Shown in pieces: positions 1 to 7,636 of a stretch of 64,000 nt of DNA; within the stretch, counting starts at the first letter, position 1; every line of letters starts with the position of its first letter. The position numbers were made by a program, and so were the translations under genes. The DNA is taken from assembly GCA_041392475.1 (NCBI GenBank), contig JAWKLZ010000001.1:2418001-2482000 (forward strand), given 5' to 3'. The notes beneath the pieces are model-generated. The model was given only the letters and a program-made list of their open reading frames with translations. It was not told where the DNA came from and searched no databases. Source of the DNA: Chitinophagales bacterium. Its GTDB lineage: Bacteria; Bacteroidota; Bacteroidia; Chitinophagales; UBA2359.

Positions 1-1468
1 GAGTTTGGGCAGCCGTTCGGAAGTCGGACCGATGTATTGGGGCGATTCACCATTTACAGGTGGGCCGTTTTATTTGGGTGCAATCATCTGCTTTTTGTTT
101 GTCTTGGGTTGTGTGGTGGTCAAAGGGCCATTGAAGTGGTGGCTCGTGATTGCTACCGTTTTGTCTATTGTCTTGTCATGGGGCAAAAACTTGGAAGCCT
201 TCAACATGCTATTTTTCGACTTTTTTCCGATGTACAACAAATTTAGGGTCGTTTCGATGGCTTTGGTGATGGTGCAATTGACGGTTCCAATGTTGGGTAT
301 TTTCGCTTTGCACAAGGTTTTGACCGAAAAAATGGAGAAAGGAGAATTGGTGAAAGCATTGAAAATCAGCACTGGAATAGTGGGTGGATTGCTCGTGTTT
401 TTCATTTTGTTGGGCGGTTCGTTATTTGATTTTTCGGCAACGGGTGACAGTGGTTATCCCGAAAATTTGGTGAGGGCATTGGAGGCTGATCGAGCGAGTA
501 TGCTTCGGATGGATGCGATTCGTTCTTTGGTTTTCATTTTGTTGAGCGTGGGGGCAATTTACCTTTTTGCTGTGCAAAAAATCAAATGGACTTGGGCAGC
601 GGCTGCAATTGGTGTGTTGATATTGACCGACTTGTGGACGGTTGACAAGCGGTATTTGGACACCAGCGATTTTGTAAACGAGCGCAAAGAAGATGCTTAT
701 TTTACTGCAACGGAGGCGGACAAACAAATTTTGCAAGACCCTGATATTCACTATCGGGTTTTCAATATGACCCGCAGTCCTTTCAATGATGGGGTGACTT
801 CTTACCATCATAAATCCATCGGTGGTTATCACGGCGCAAAATTGGCACGTTACCAAGATTTAATCGACGAACATCTGACGCAGGGCAATGTCAAGGTAAT
901 GAGTATGCTCAATACAAAATATGTGATTCAAAAAGGAGAAAATGGGCAGCCTACTCCGCAACTCAATCCACAGGCTTTGGGCAATGCGTGGTTTGTGAGC
1001 AATATCCAAATGGTCAACAATGCGGACGAGGAAAGCGCAGCGTTGACCGACTTCAATCCTGCTACTACTGCAATTGTGGACAAACGTTTTGAAGATTATC
1101 TGACAGGTTTCAATGCTTCTGCCGATACTTTGGCGAGCATCCAATTGACGGAGTATCAACCCAATTATTTGAAGTATTCGAGCAACAGCAGCGCACCGAA
1201 TTTGGCGGTTTTTTCGGAGGTCTATTACAACGATCACAAAGGTTGGAACGCCTATATTGACGGTGAAAAAACGCCGCATATTCGAGTGAATTACATCTTG
1301 CGGGCATTGAAGGTGCCTGCTGGACAACATACGATTGAGTTCAAATTTGAGCCAAACAGTTTTTATTCGGGCAGTATGATTTCTTTTGCAGCTTCTACGG
1401 TGATTTTGTTGTTGGTCATTGCAGCGGCGGTGCAGTGGTTTCGGGAGAAGGCAGTGATTGAAGATTAG
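1..1468 (+). CDS. YfhO-like membrane protein, C-terminal part (partial)
   Basis: The reading frame is open to the left edge, so only the last ~488 residues are seen. They hold several hydrophobic helices in the first ~200 residues, a soluble extracytoplasmic section, and a final helix near the C-terminus followed by a short charged tail. Just before that helix is a stretch with GWNAYIDG, NYILRA and VPAGQH, which matches the end of YfhO-family proteins. Those are large multi-helix membrane proteins; some relatives are linked to glycosylation of cell-surface polymers. A glycosyltransferase follows on the same strand 310 bp later, which fits a surface-glycan role (inference). A TTG at position 5 is in frame but is not a credible start. 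Confidence 0.75.
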   Translation, partial: SLGSRSEVGPMYWGDSPFTGGPFYLGAIICFLFVLGCVVVKGPLKWWLVIATVLSIVLSWGKNLEAFNMLFFDFFPMYNKFRVVSMALVMVQLTVPMLGIFALHKVLTEKMEKGELVKALKISTGIVGGLLVFFILLGGSLFDFSATGDSGYPENLVRALEADRASMLRMDAIRSLVFILLSVGAIYLFAVQKIKWTWAAAAIGVLILTDLWTVDKRYLDTSDFVNERKEDAYFTATEADKQILQDPDIHYRVFNMTRSPFNDGVTSYHHKSIGGYHGAKLARYQDLIDEHLTQGNVKVMSMLNTKYVIQKGENGQPTPQLNPQALGNAWFVSNIQMVNNADEESAALTDFNPATTAIVDKRFEDYLTGFNASADTLASIQLTEYQPNYLKYSSNSSAPNLAVFSEVYYNDHKGWNAYIDGEKTPHIRVNYILRALKVPAGQHTIEFKFEPNSFYSGSMISFAASTVILLLVIAAAVQWFREKAVIED

Positions 1469-1778
1469 TTGAATTTAATTGTGCCGATACGCTCCTATTG
1501 TTTATTCATCAAGACAATTTCTACAAATAGGGTCTTGGTTAGGCCCTTTCAATTGTCAATTTAGTGGAATTGGACTTTGGACGAAAGAAGTGAGAAGCGG
1601 GAGGCAAGATGTAAAGATTTGGTAATCAATGATTTGCTTGTTTTCGTCGTTTAATCATAAGTTATTCATTATCAATTGATTAATGTCCCACTTCTCGCAT
1701 CTCTGCTCCCTCGTCTAAAGTCTAATAGTGGAATGAGACTTTTGACATACCAATTACTAATCACCAATATACCAATAC
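1469..1778. other. Intergenic region with weak hairpin and inverted repeat
   Basis: No gene is visible. A 6-bp stem (AGGGTC / GGCCCT, 1529-1547) followed by TTTC could be a weak terminator for the upstream gene. Farther on, a GACTTT-GGACGAAAGAAGTGAG-type sequence at about 1571-1603 recurs in inverted, diverged form at 1686-1721. Confidence 0.4.
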
Positions 1779-2669
1779 ATGATTCAAATTTCTGCAATTG
1801 TCTGTACCTACAACGGGGAAAAGCACCTGTTCAAAACGCTTCAATCGCTTGCCGAGCAGTCTTTGGAGGCAGATAGTTATGAGGTGGTGATAGTGGACAA
1901 CAATTCTACGGATAGTGTTGCGGCTATTAGTCAGGGATTTATCAAGTACAATTCTCATCTAAATATTCAGTATTGTTTGGAAACGCAGGCGGGTTTGTCT
2001 TTTGCAAGGAATTGTGGCATTGAAGCGAGCAAGGGGGATTATGTGGTGTTTATAGATGATGATGCGACTGCAAATAAGGATTTTTTAGCGCAGCATTTGC
2101 AGATTTACAAAGAGAAGAAAGATGCCGTTGCAGCAGGGGGCAAAGTGTTGGGTACTTATCCAACGGGTATGGCTCCCAATTGGTTGAGTCCATACATTGA
2201 AGGGGTTTTTTCACTGATTGATCGAGGGGAGAAAGTGCATCTTTTTGAAAAGAAATTTCCTGTGGGCTGCAATATGTCTTTCAAAAAATCGGCATTGCAG
2301 CAGATGGGCAGCTTCAATACGAATGTGAAGTACCGCAGTGATGAAAAGTTTGTGTTTTTGCAGTTGAAGAAAAGCAAGAAAGCGATTTATTATCTTCCTC
2401 AGGCGATTGCTTACCACAACATTGACGAAACGAGAATGTCGAAAGCCAGTGTAATCAAAGTCAGTCAGTTAGTCGGGGCTGGTGAGCGGGAAAGACTCTA
2501 TCCTGATTGGTTGGCATTGACCATTAAATTGATAGAATACCTTTTTAAATTGGGAGCAAGTTGGGCGATTGGTCTTGGTTATTTATTGAAGGGGCAGGCT
2601 TCAAAAGCTGCTTATATAGTCTTGGTGCGTTGGTACGTTTTGCAGGGTTTTTTCTTTTACCGCAATTGA
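1779..2669 (+). CDS. Family 2 glycosyltransferase
   Basis: The 296-residue protein opens with the GT-A fold signature: CTYNG near residue 10, VDNNSTD near residue 40, and the metal/sugar-nucleotide motif as DDD at residues 93-95 after VVFI. It should transfer a sugar from a nucleotide donor to a surface glycan or lipid acceptor at the cytoplasmic face of the inner membrane. A hydrophobic C-terminal section (about residues 245-290) suggests membrane attachment. The ATG at 1779 begins directly before the first beta strand, as usual for this family. The acceptor cannot be read from sequence. The preceding YfhO-like gene suggests a shared surface-polymer pathway (inference). Confidence 0.88.
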   Translation: MIQISAIVCTYNGEKHLFKTLQSLAEQSLEADSYEVVIVDNNSTDSVAAISQGFIKYNSHLNIQYCLETQAGLSFARNCGIEASKGDYVVFIDDDATANKDFLAQHLQIYKEKKDAVAAGGKVLGTYPTGMAPNWLSPYIEGVFSLIDRGEKVHLFEKKFPVGCNMSFKKSALQQMGSFNTNVKYRSDEKFVFLQLKKSKKAIYYLPQAIAYHNIDETRMSKASVIKVSQLVGAGERERLYPDWLALTIKLIEYLFKLGASWAIGLGYLLKGQASKAAYIVLVRWYVLQGFFFYRN

Positions 2670-2672
2670 TAT

Positions 2673-4832
2673 TTATACCATCTGCATTTTCTCCACCGAT
2701 GCGCCGTTTTTTGCAGGTTGGTCAATAGGGAGGGTAAAAAAGAAGGTGCTACCCTGTCCTATACCCGATTCGACCCATATTTGCCCACCGTGTTGTTCTA
2801 CAATTTTTTTGCAAGTAGCCAATCCAATTCCTGTGCCTTCGTACTCCTCTTTGGTATGCAGCCTTCTGAACATTTCAAATATTTTCTGCTGATAATCTTC
2901 TTCTATTCCTATACCGTTATCTTTGATAGAGAATACGTATAAATTATCTTTCTTTTGACAATCAACCCAAACCTGAGGATCCTCCTTTACTTGAAATTTT
3001 AGGGCATTGCTGATAAGATTCTGAAACAATTGCTGCATTTGCACTTGACTCGCCTTGATGGTCGGCAAAAAATGTAGGTGAATTTTGGCATTTTTTTGGT
3101 GAATCGTGGGCTGCAATATGCTAATGACCGAATCTACCAATTCTTTGGTGTTTATGGATTTTTTGGTTTGATGCTGTGAACCTACTTTTGAATAAGCCAA
3201 CAGATCGTCTAAGAGTGCATACATTCTTTTTACGGCATCGGTCACAAAACCCATAAATTCTTGGGCATCTTGGTCCAGTTCTTTTTTGTAGCGCCTATCC
3301 AAAAGAGAGGTGTAAGAACTAATGGTTCTAAGCGGTTCCTTGAGGTCATGAGAAGCAATATAGGCAAATTGTCGAAGCTCAAGGTTGGAGTTTTCGAGCT
3401 GCTGATTTTGTTCTTGGATATGGTCGTTTTTATTGGCGAGTAGTTTGTTCAGTTTGATTTGCTGATGGTTAATTGTTTCAAGCTCTTCGTTTTGTTGCTG
3501 AATTTGTTCACTTTTGGTTTTCAGCATCTCATTGTATTGACGTAGTTTTCGATAGTATAAAAACAAAGCAGTAGTGAAAATGGTAAAAAATGCCATTCCC
3601 ATAAGAGAGGCATTTTGGTAAAAGCGAATCTCTTGTTGTTTTTGCAAAAGTTCATTTTCTTTCTTCAACAAGCCAATTTCACGCTCTTTTTTATACATTT
3701 CGTAGTTGATTTTCGCCTGATTCATTTCCTGCAATGTGTTCTCATTCAGTAGAGAATCTTTCAAATTGAGGTATGCAGTTTGGTATTTGTAGGCGTTCGA
3801 GATGTCGCCATTTCGCCGATATGCTTCCCCCATAGATTCATATACTTCAATGATTCGAGGTCGAGAACCAATAGAATGGGCAATCGATAGCGCATTTTTA
3901 AAATAATTGATGGCTACCGAAAATTTATCCAAATCCACATACACATTTCCTATGGCTCTAAGGCTTTCTACTTCACCCCATTTGTCACCCAATTCACTCT
4001 TCAATTCCCAAGATTTGTTGAGGTATTGAAGGGCTAAATCACATTTTCCGATATTGAAATAATTAGATCCAACATTTTGGGTAGCATAAGCAATACCTGT
4101 CACATAGTCCATTTCTTCTGCCAATTTCAAGGCTTTTAGATTGTATTCCAACGACTCTTCAATTTTATCCAATCGCTCGTAAGTACTTCCAATTGCTCCC
4201 AAACTGGCATAAATGGCCGTTTCATTGCCTATTTTTTCTGCAATTATCAAAGTTCTGGTAAAATATTCGAGTGCGCTTTCAAATCGAAATTGATAGAAAT
4301 AGATGTTTCCTATTTCGTAAACAGACCTTGCAATCCCAAGAGAATCAGGTATTTCTTCATAAATTTGAAGTGCTTGCAGTCGGTAATTGTAGGCCAATTT
4401 GAAATTACCCATTTCTTGGTAAATTTTGGCGACACTCCCCAATGCATTTACCTTCTTTTCTAAGTCAATTTTTTCTCCTTTATGCTCCAAAAACATAAAG
4501 TAGTTGTCCAATGCATCGTCAAACTGGTTCATTCTGTGGTACGTTCTACCTAAATGAAAATACAATTCAATGTTTTTTTGCCCTGCTTTTCGCATATTTT
4601 CCAAGGCATTTTTATAATTGATTAGCGCATATTCATAGTCTTTATCCTTAAAATAAAAATCTCCTATCTCTGCGTAGGTCTGCGATAGTACTTGGTAGTT
4701 CCTCGTGCCTTCAAATATTTCTACCTGCCTACATAAGCTATCCACATTTGTAGCCTGACAGTGCATAGATGCAAAAAATAAAAAACCACTTAGAAGTTTG
4801 AATACAATTTGGTTTAGCCTTATAGTTTTCAT
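2673..4832 (-). CDS. TPR-containing sensor histidine kinase
   Basis: I place the start at 4832 (719 aa), where MKTIRLNQ begins a clear signal peptide ending near CQA. The frame stays open upstream but runs through a terminator palindrome. Order of parts: signal peptide; about eight tetratricopeptide repeats (residues ~40-370) in the periplasm; a membrane helix near 405-428; a coiled coil; a HisKA box with ASHDLKEPL and the phospho-acceptor His at about 495; and an HATPase domain with NLISNALKF (~607), DNGIGI (~639) and GTGIGLA (~669). No receiver domain and no response regulator gene are present nearby, so it is an orphan kinase in this window. The 3' end lies 3 bp from the converging glycosyltransferase. 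The gene lies just downstream of the peptide cluster on the same strand, so read-through past the palindrome may contribute to its expression. Confidence 0.9.
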   Translation of the reverse strand: MKTIRLNQIVFKLLSGFLFFASMHCQATNVDSLCRQVEIFEGTRNYQVLSQTYAEIGDFYFKDKDYEYALINYKNALENMRKAGQKNIELYFHLGRTYHRMNQFDDALDNYFMFLEHKGEKIDLEKKVNALGSVAKIYQEMGNFKLAYNYRLQALQIYEEIPDSLGIARSVYEIGNIYFYQFRFESALEYFTRTLIIAEKIGNETAIYASLGAIGSTYERLDKIEESLEYNLKALKLAEEMDYVTGIAYATQNVGSNYFNIGKCDLALQYLNKSWELKSELGDKWGEVESLRAIGNVYVDLDKFSVAINYFKNALSIAHSIGSRPRIIEVYESMGEAYRRNGDISNAYKYQTAYLNLKDSLLNENTLQEMNQAKINYEMYKKEREIGLLKKENELLQKQQEIRFYQNASLMGMAFFTIFTTALFLYYRKLRQYNEMLKTKSEQIQQQNEELETINHQQIKLNKLLANKNDHIQEQNQQLENSNLELRQFAYIASHDLKEPLRTISSYTSLLDRRYKKELDQDAQEFMGFVTDAVKRMYALLDDLLAYSKVGSQHQTKKSINTKELVDSVISILQPTIHQKNAKIHLHFLPTIKASQVQMQQLFQNLISNALKFQVKEDPQVWVDCQKKDNLYVFSIKDNGIGIEEDYQQKIFEMFRRLHTKEEYEGTGIGLATCKKIVEQHGGQIWVESGIGQGSTFFFTLPIDQPAKNGASVEKMQMV

Positions 4833-4879
4833 AGCAATAGAAATAAATTGTAGCGAGTGGGATGAAATTATTGTTAAAG

Positions 4880-4909
4880 AAATGTCACCTTTAGCTAAAG
4901 GTGACATTT
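4880..4909 (-). terminator. Perfect 30-bp palindrome, likely terminator of peptide cluster
   Basis: AATGTCACCTTTAGC is followed directly by its own reverse complement, and one further pair extends it to 30 bp. It lies 25 bp after the last peptide gene and 48 bp before the histidine kinase start. Both flanks are T/A rich, so it could act on either strand. A related but imperfect hairpin follows the second peptide pair at 5391-5417. Confidence 0.7.
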
Positions 4910-4933
4910 TTATATATCGCCTAACGATTGATG

Positions 4934-5143
4934 TTATGGTGTATTACCGTTACCGTTACCGTTACCGTTACCGTTACCGTTACCGTTACCGCCGGTATAT
5001 GGCGGAAGACCAGTTTCTTCACCAAATGGAGGTGGATAACCATTACCGTTGCCAGTACCGCCACCGCCTTTAAAAGAACGTGCTTTATCTGCTGTGATAA
5101 CGCTCACAGAAGCGATATTTTTAAAATTACTAAATTTGTTCAT
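4934..5143 (-). CDS. GG-leader peptide, type A copy 1, with Gly-Asn repeat tail
   Basis: A 69-residue peptide. Residues 1-25 form a leader-like section (MNKFSNFKNIASVSVIT) ending in SFKGG, the double-glycine junction typical of exported Bacteroidota peptide precursors. Next come GGTGNGNGYPPPFGEE, shared by all three type A copies, and a copy-specific tail: TGLPPYTGG followed by eight Gly-Asn pairs encoded by an exact hexanucleotide repeat. It follows type B copy 1 by 60 bp and is the last gene before the palindromic terminator. I infer secretion after GG cleavage. No transporter or peptidase gene is in the window. The conserved tyrosine and the divergent sulfotransferase upstream suggest tyrosine sulfation, which is a hypothesis. 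The function is unknown. Confidence 0.8.
   Translation of the reverse strand: MNKFSNFKNIASVSVITADKARSFKGGGGTGNGNGYPPPFGEETGLPPYTGGNGNGNGNGNGNGNGNTP
4944..4991. repeat. Hexanucleotide microsatellite (TTACCG)x8 inside a coding tail
   Basis: Eight exact copies of TTACCG on the + strand. Read on the - strand they encode (Gly-Asn)n at the C-terminus of the type A copy 1 peptide. The six-base unit keeps the frame, so gain or loss of units would only change tail length. Confidence 0.97.
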
Positions 5144-5203
5144 GAGTTTAATTTTTGAAAAAAATAAGAAAATAAGAAAAATTACAATCCATTTCTGCGG
5201 GAA

Positions 5204-5347
5204 TCACTCTTCTCCAAAAGGAGGAGGACATCCGTGACTCTTACCTTTTTCTCGATCAACCCAAAAACCACCTTTGATAAAGTTAGTTTCTTTTTTGGTA
5301 AGCAAATACTTGTTTAATGCAATTTTTATTTTTTTGAATGTGAACAT
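5204..5347 (-). CDS. GG-leader peptide, type B copy 1 (47 aa)
   Basis: Found by reading the - strand. ATG at 5347 gives 47 residues starting MFTFKKIKIALNKYLLTKKE, then NFIKGG, then the core FWVDREKGKSHGCPPPFGEE. The KGG junction and leader resemble those of the type A peptides, and the core ends in CPPPFGEE, where type A has YPPPFGEE. Two more copies with the same length and ending lie at 5683-5826 and 6190-6333, so conservation is at the protein level and the gene is very likely real. It precedes type A copy 1 by 60 bp, consistent with co-expression of the pair. Function unknown; a lone Cys in the core could form a disulfide or be modified. Confidence 0.8.
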   Translation of the reverse strand: MFTFKKIKIALNKYLLTKKETNFIKGGFWVDREKGKSHGCPPPFGEE

Positions 5348-5390
5348 AATATGTATGTTTTATGAAATTAGAATGAATTATTAATTTAAA

Positions 5391-5417
5391 ATGCCACCTT
5401 ACGCCAAGATGGCATTT
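5391..5417 (-). terminator. Hairpin between second and first peptide pairs
   Basis: ATGCCACCTT and AAGATGGCAT form a stem around ACGCC, with T/A-rich flanks. It lies downstream of type A copy 2 and upstream of type B copy 1. It resembles the terminator palindrome after the last pair, so it was probably duplicated with the module. It may allow partial read-through. Confidence 0.55.
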
Positions 5418-5436
5418 TTTATATTATTTTAGGATT

Positions 5437-5619
5437 TTACAATCCTAAAAGGCCAAGAATTGTCTTAATAAGCTGAGAAAGACATGAGTTTTCTTCACCA
5501 AATGGAGGGGGGTAACCGTTACCGTTTCCAGTACCGCCACCGCCTTTAAACGACTGAGCGTCCTCAACTGTGATAACACTCACAGATTCGATATTTTTTA
5601 ATTTATTAGATTCCTTCAT
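5437..5619 (-). CDS. GG-leader peptide, type A copy 2, hydrophobic tail
   Basis: A 60-residue peptide: leader MKESNKLKNIESVSVIT, junction QSFKGG, shared core GGTGNGNGYPPPFGEE, then a tail unlike the other copies, NSCLSQLIKTILGLLGL, which is hydrophobic and contains one Cys. It follows type B copy 2 by 63 bp. Leader and core are strongly conserved while the tail is replaced. This suggests that the YPPPFGEE segment is the functional part and that the tail can vary. Processing and target are unknown. Confidence 0.8.
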   Translation of the reverse strand: MKESNKLKNIESVSVITVEDAQSFKGGGGTGNGNGYPPPFGEENSCLSQLIKTILGLLGL

Positions 5620-5682
5620 GAGTCGAAATTTTTAAAATAAACATGTAATTAAAATAGACTACAAATTAAATACTTAGGAATA

Positions 5683-5826
5683 TCATTCTTCGTCAAAAGG
5701 AGGAGGACATCCATAACTCTTACCTTTAAGCGGATCGACCAACAAGCCACCTTTGATATACTGGGATTCATTTTGGGTAAGTAAGTATTTATTCAATGAG
5801 GCTCTTAACTTGCTAAATATATGCAT
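5683..5826 (-). CDS. GG-leader peptide, type B copy 2 (47 aa)
   Basis: ATG at 5826 opens a 47-residue frame: MHIFSKLRASLNKYLLTQNE, then QYIKGG, then LLVDPLKGKSYGCPPPFDEE. It matches type B copies 1 and 3 in length, in LNKYLLT, in the KGG junction, in VD..KGKS.GCPPPF and in the acidic end. It lies 123 bp after type A copy 3 and 63 bp before type A copy 2. Here the residue before GC is Tyr rather than His. Function unknown. Confidence 0.8.
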   Translation of the reverse strand: MHIFSKLRASLNKYLLTQNESQYIKGGLLVDPLKGKSYGCPPPFDEE

Positions 5827-5949
5827 GATATAAAAATTTAAAAATTTGAGAAAATCTCAACATTCACTTCAAATTCTCATCCAAAAAACAGAGATGGTAT
5901 TTTTATGAATTGCTAAGAAAATTACCTTTCAAATTAGCGAGTCTTCGTC

Positions 5950-6126
5950 TTATACAATCGGTGGTAATGGAGGTAATGGAGGTAATGGAGGGATTGTTTC
6001 TTCACCAAATGGAGGTGGATAACCATTGCCATTTCCTGTACCGCCGCCACCTTTGAAAGAGCCTGCTTTGTCTGTTGTGAGAACTTTTACTGACTTTAAT
6101 TCGGTCAGTTTGTTAAATTTTTTCAT
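5950..6126 (-). CDS. GG-leader peptide, type A copy 3, Pro-Pro-Leu tail
   Basis: I choose ATG at 6126 (58 aa, MKKFNKLTELKSVKVLT), because it aligns with the starts of copies 1 and 2; the frame is open 15 codons further. The junction is GSFKGG, the core is GGTGNGNGYPPPFGEE, and the tail is TIPPLPPLPPLPPIV. The tail comes from a nine-base unit, GGTAATGGA on the + strand, present three times in a row at 5963-5989. This copy also has a repeat-built tail, though the repeat differs from that of copy 1. It follows type B copy 3 by 63 bp. Confidence 0.8.
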   Translation of the reverse strand: MKKFNKLTELKSVKVLTTDKAGSFKGGGGTGNGNGYPPPFGEETIPPLPPLPPLPPIV

Positions 6127-6189
6127 GAGTCGAAATTTTTGAAGTAAAAAAATAAAAGAGTAAAAAACCACAAATAATTACAACAAACA

Positions 6190-6333
6190 TTATTGTTCGT
6201 CGAATGGAGGAGGACATCCGTGGCTTTTGCCTTTTTCACTGTCGACCCATCTACCGCCTTTTACGTAGTTGGTTTCTTTTTTGGTAAGAACAACTTTTTG
6301 ATTTAAACTTTTCAGTTTCTTTAACATAGCCAT
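6190..6333 (-). CDS. GG-leader peptide, type B copy 3 (47 aa), first gene of the cluster
   Basis: ATG at 6333 gives MAMLKKLKSLNQKVVLTKKE, then NYVKGG, then RWVDSEKGKSHGCPPPFDEQ. It is the most upstream peptide gene, so the promoter for the series should lie between it and the sulfotransferase start. Length, KGG junction and CPPPF(G/D)E ending match the other two type B copies. Function unknown. Confidence 0.8.
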   Translation of the reverse strand: MAMLKKLKSLNQKVVLTKKETNYVKGGRWVDSEKGKSHGCPPPFDEQ

Positions 6334-6820
6334 AGTTAAATTATTTAAAAGATTAGAGTGAATTATAATAGCACCTCTTCAAAAGTCAATCTATGTATCT
6401 TTATTTATTTTGAAGTGGTACATTATACAGAACTATTACAATCTAAACTTTTCCAATACCATGCCACTTTTGTCATAATATTGTAAGCTACTGGAATCTT
6501 GACTTACATTTATTCATCTTCCAATGTTATTAAACTACTTCTTTTTGCAATTCATTTACATTTGTAAATACAACATTCCATTTTTAGCACTAACAAACTC
6601 TTGATAATCTATTTTTAATACAAAACATTAATATTTTAATCGAAATTACAATGAAAATATTTATTGCATAAATCAATTATTTTATTTAATCAAGTTAAAA
6701 AACGGTGTATATTTTGCACGATTATTGTACTTACTTCAATAGCCCGCCATTTTATCAATATCTCATCCCACCCAATATTTCACTATTCAGCATTTATTCA
6801 ATCTACGAATAATACCGTTT
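6334..6820. other. AT-rich divergent promoter region between peptide cluster and sulfotransferase
   Basis: 487 bp with no gene. It must hold the promoters for the leftward peptide genes and the rightward sulfotransferase. A near-match to the Bacteroidota -7 element, GTATATTTTGC at about 6706-6716, lies on the + strand about 105 bp before the sulfotransferase. I see no convincing -33 box and no clear operator. Confidence 0.4.
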
Positions 6821-7636
6821 ATGAACCGAAATAAGCTAACGCAATTTATAAACCATTCATTATTAGGATATGGCGTAGAACTCTCAAACCTTCTCTCCTA
6901 TCCTTTTATGGAAAAACAATTGCCAGATAAGAAATTTGTATTGTTTAGTAGTGGTAGAGCAGGCAGTACACTTTTAGTTAAATTATTAGACAGTCATTCA
7001 CAAATACAATGCGAGGGAGAAATATTGAGGCGGAAAATGCTCTATCCTGCTGCATACATCAACCGATGCAGCCAAATATCTAAAAACCCCGTTTTTGGCT
7101 TCAAGCTCTTATCTTATCAGCTCAAAAATGTTCAGACTTCGATTAAAGAAAAAGAGATATTTTTACAAGATTTAGTAGATAATAAATTTCAAATAATATA
7201 CTTAGAACGAAAAAATATTCTTCGTCAAGCACTATCCGTTATGTATGCCTATCACCGAGATCAATGGCATGTCAAAAAAGGGCAAAACATAAATGCCACA
7301 AAAATGACGATAGATCCCGTAGTACTCAAAAATTGGATGGATGGAATTGAAGAATTGAAGGTGTATGAAAAAAAAATGCTTGAGTTATTGCCTCACCTCC
7401 ACATCATTTATGAGCAGGATCTTAATACTCCTGAACAACAAGCTGCCACAACCGAAATTGTGACCAGTTTTTTAGACATTCCACACGAAGAAGTAAACAC
7501 CAACCTGAAAAGAGTGACTCCAAAAAACTTGTCGAGTTTTGTAGAAAACACAGATGAAATTATAGACTACTTAGATGCCAGTAGGTACCGGCAGTATTTG
7601 GAGTTACTCACCCACTCATTCAAACCTTCTAATTAA
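6821..7636 (+). CDS. PAPS-dependent sulfotransferase
   Basis: The 271-residue protein has the 5'-phosphosulfate binding loop as SSGRAGST at residues 43-50, and the 3'-phosphate binding strand/helix as YLERKNILRQALS at about 127-139. These are the two signatures of the sulfotransferase fold that uses 3'-phosphoadenylylsulfate. No signal peptide is seen, so it should act in the cytoplasm. The length fits bacterial carbohydrate or tyrosine sulfotransferases, and the substrate class cannot be told from these motifs. It is transcribed away from the cluster of six GG-leader peptides, three with a conserved core tyrosine, and has its own terminator. A peptide substrate is therefore a reasonable hypothesis; a surface glycan is the main alternative. 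Confidence 0.87.
   Translation: MNRNKLTQFINHSLLGYGVELSNLLSYPFMEKQLPDKKFVLFSSGRAGSTLLVKLLDSHSQIQCEGEILRRKMLYPAAYINRCSQISKNPVFGFKLLSYQLKNVQTSIKEKEIFLQDLVDNKFQIIYLERKNILRQALSVMYAYHRDQWHVKKGQNINATKMTIDPVVLKNWMDGIEELKVYEKKMLELLPHLHIIYEQDLNTPEQQAATTEIVTSFLDIPHEEVNTNLKRVTPKNLSSFVENTDEIIDYLDASRYRQYLELLTHSFKPSN

Noticed and set aside
4944..4991. CRISPR-like or telomere-like repeat
   Set aside because: Units are six bases with no spacers and lie inside a coding tail.
4928..5158. + strand frames of 76-91 codons across the first peptide gene with Tyr-Arg or Thr-Val repeats
   Set aside because: They are translations of the TTACCG repeat and of the peptide gene in other frames. The - strand frame is the one conserved between copies.
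4934..6333. Calling the peptides RaxX orthologues
   Set aside because: Only the glycine run and YPPP are alike; the rest of the core differs and no RaxB-like exporter is seen. It is kept as an analogy.
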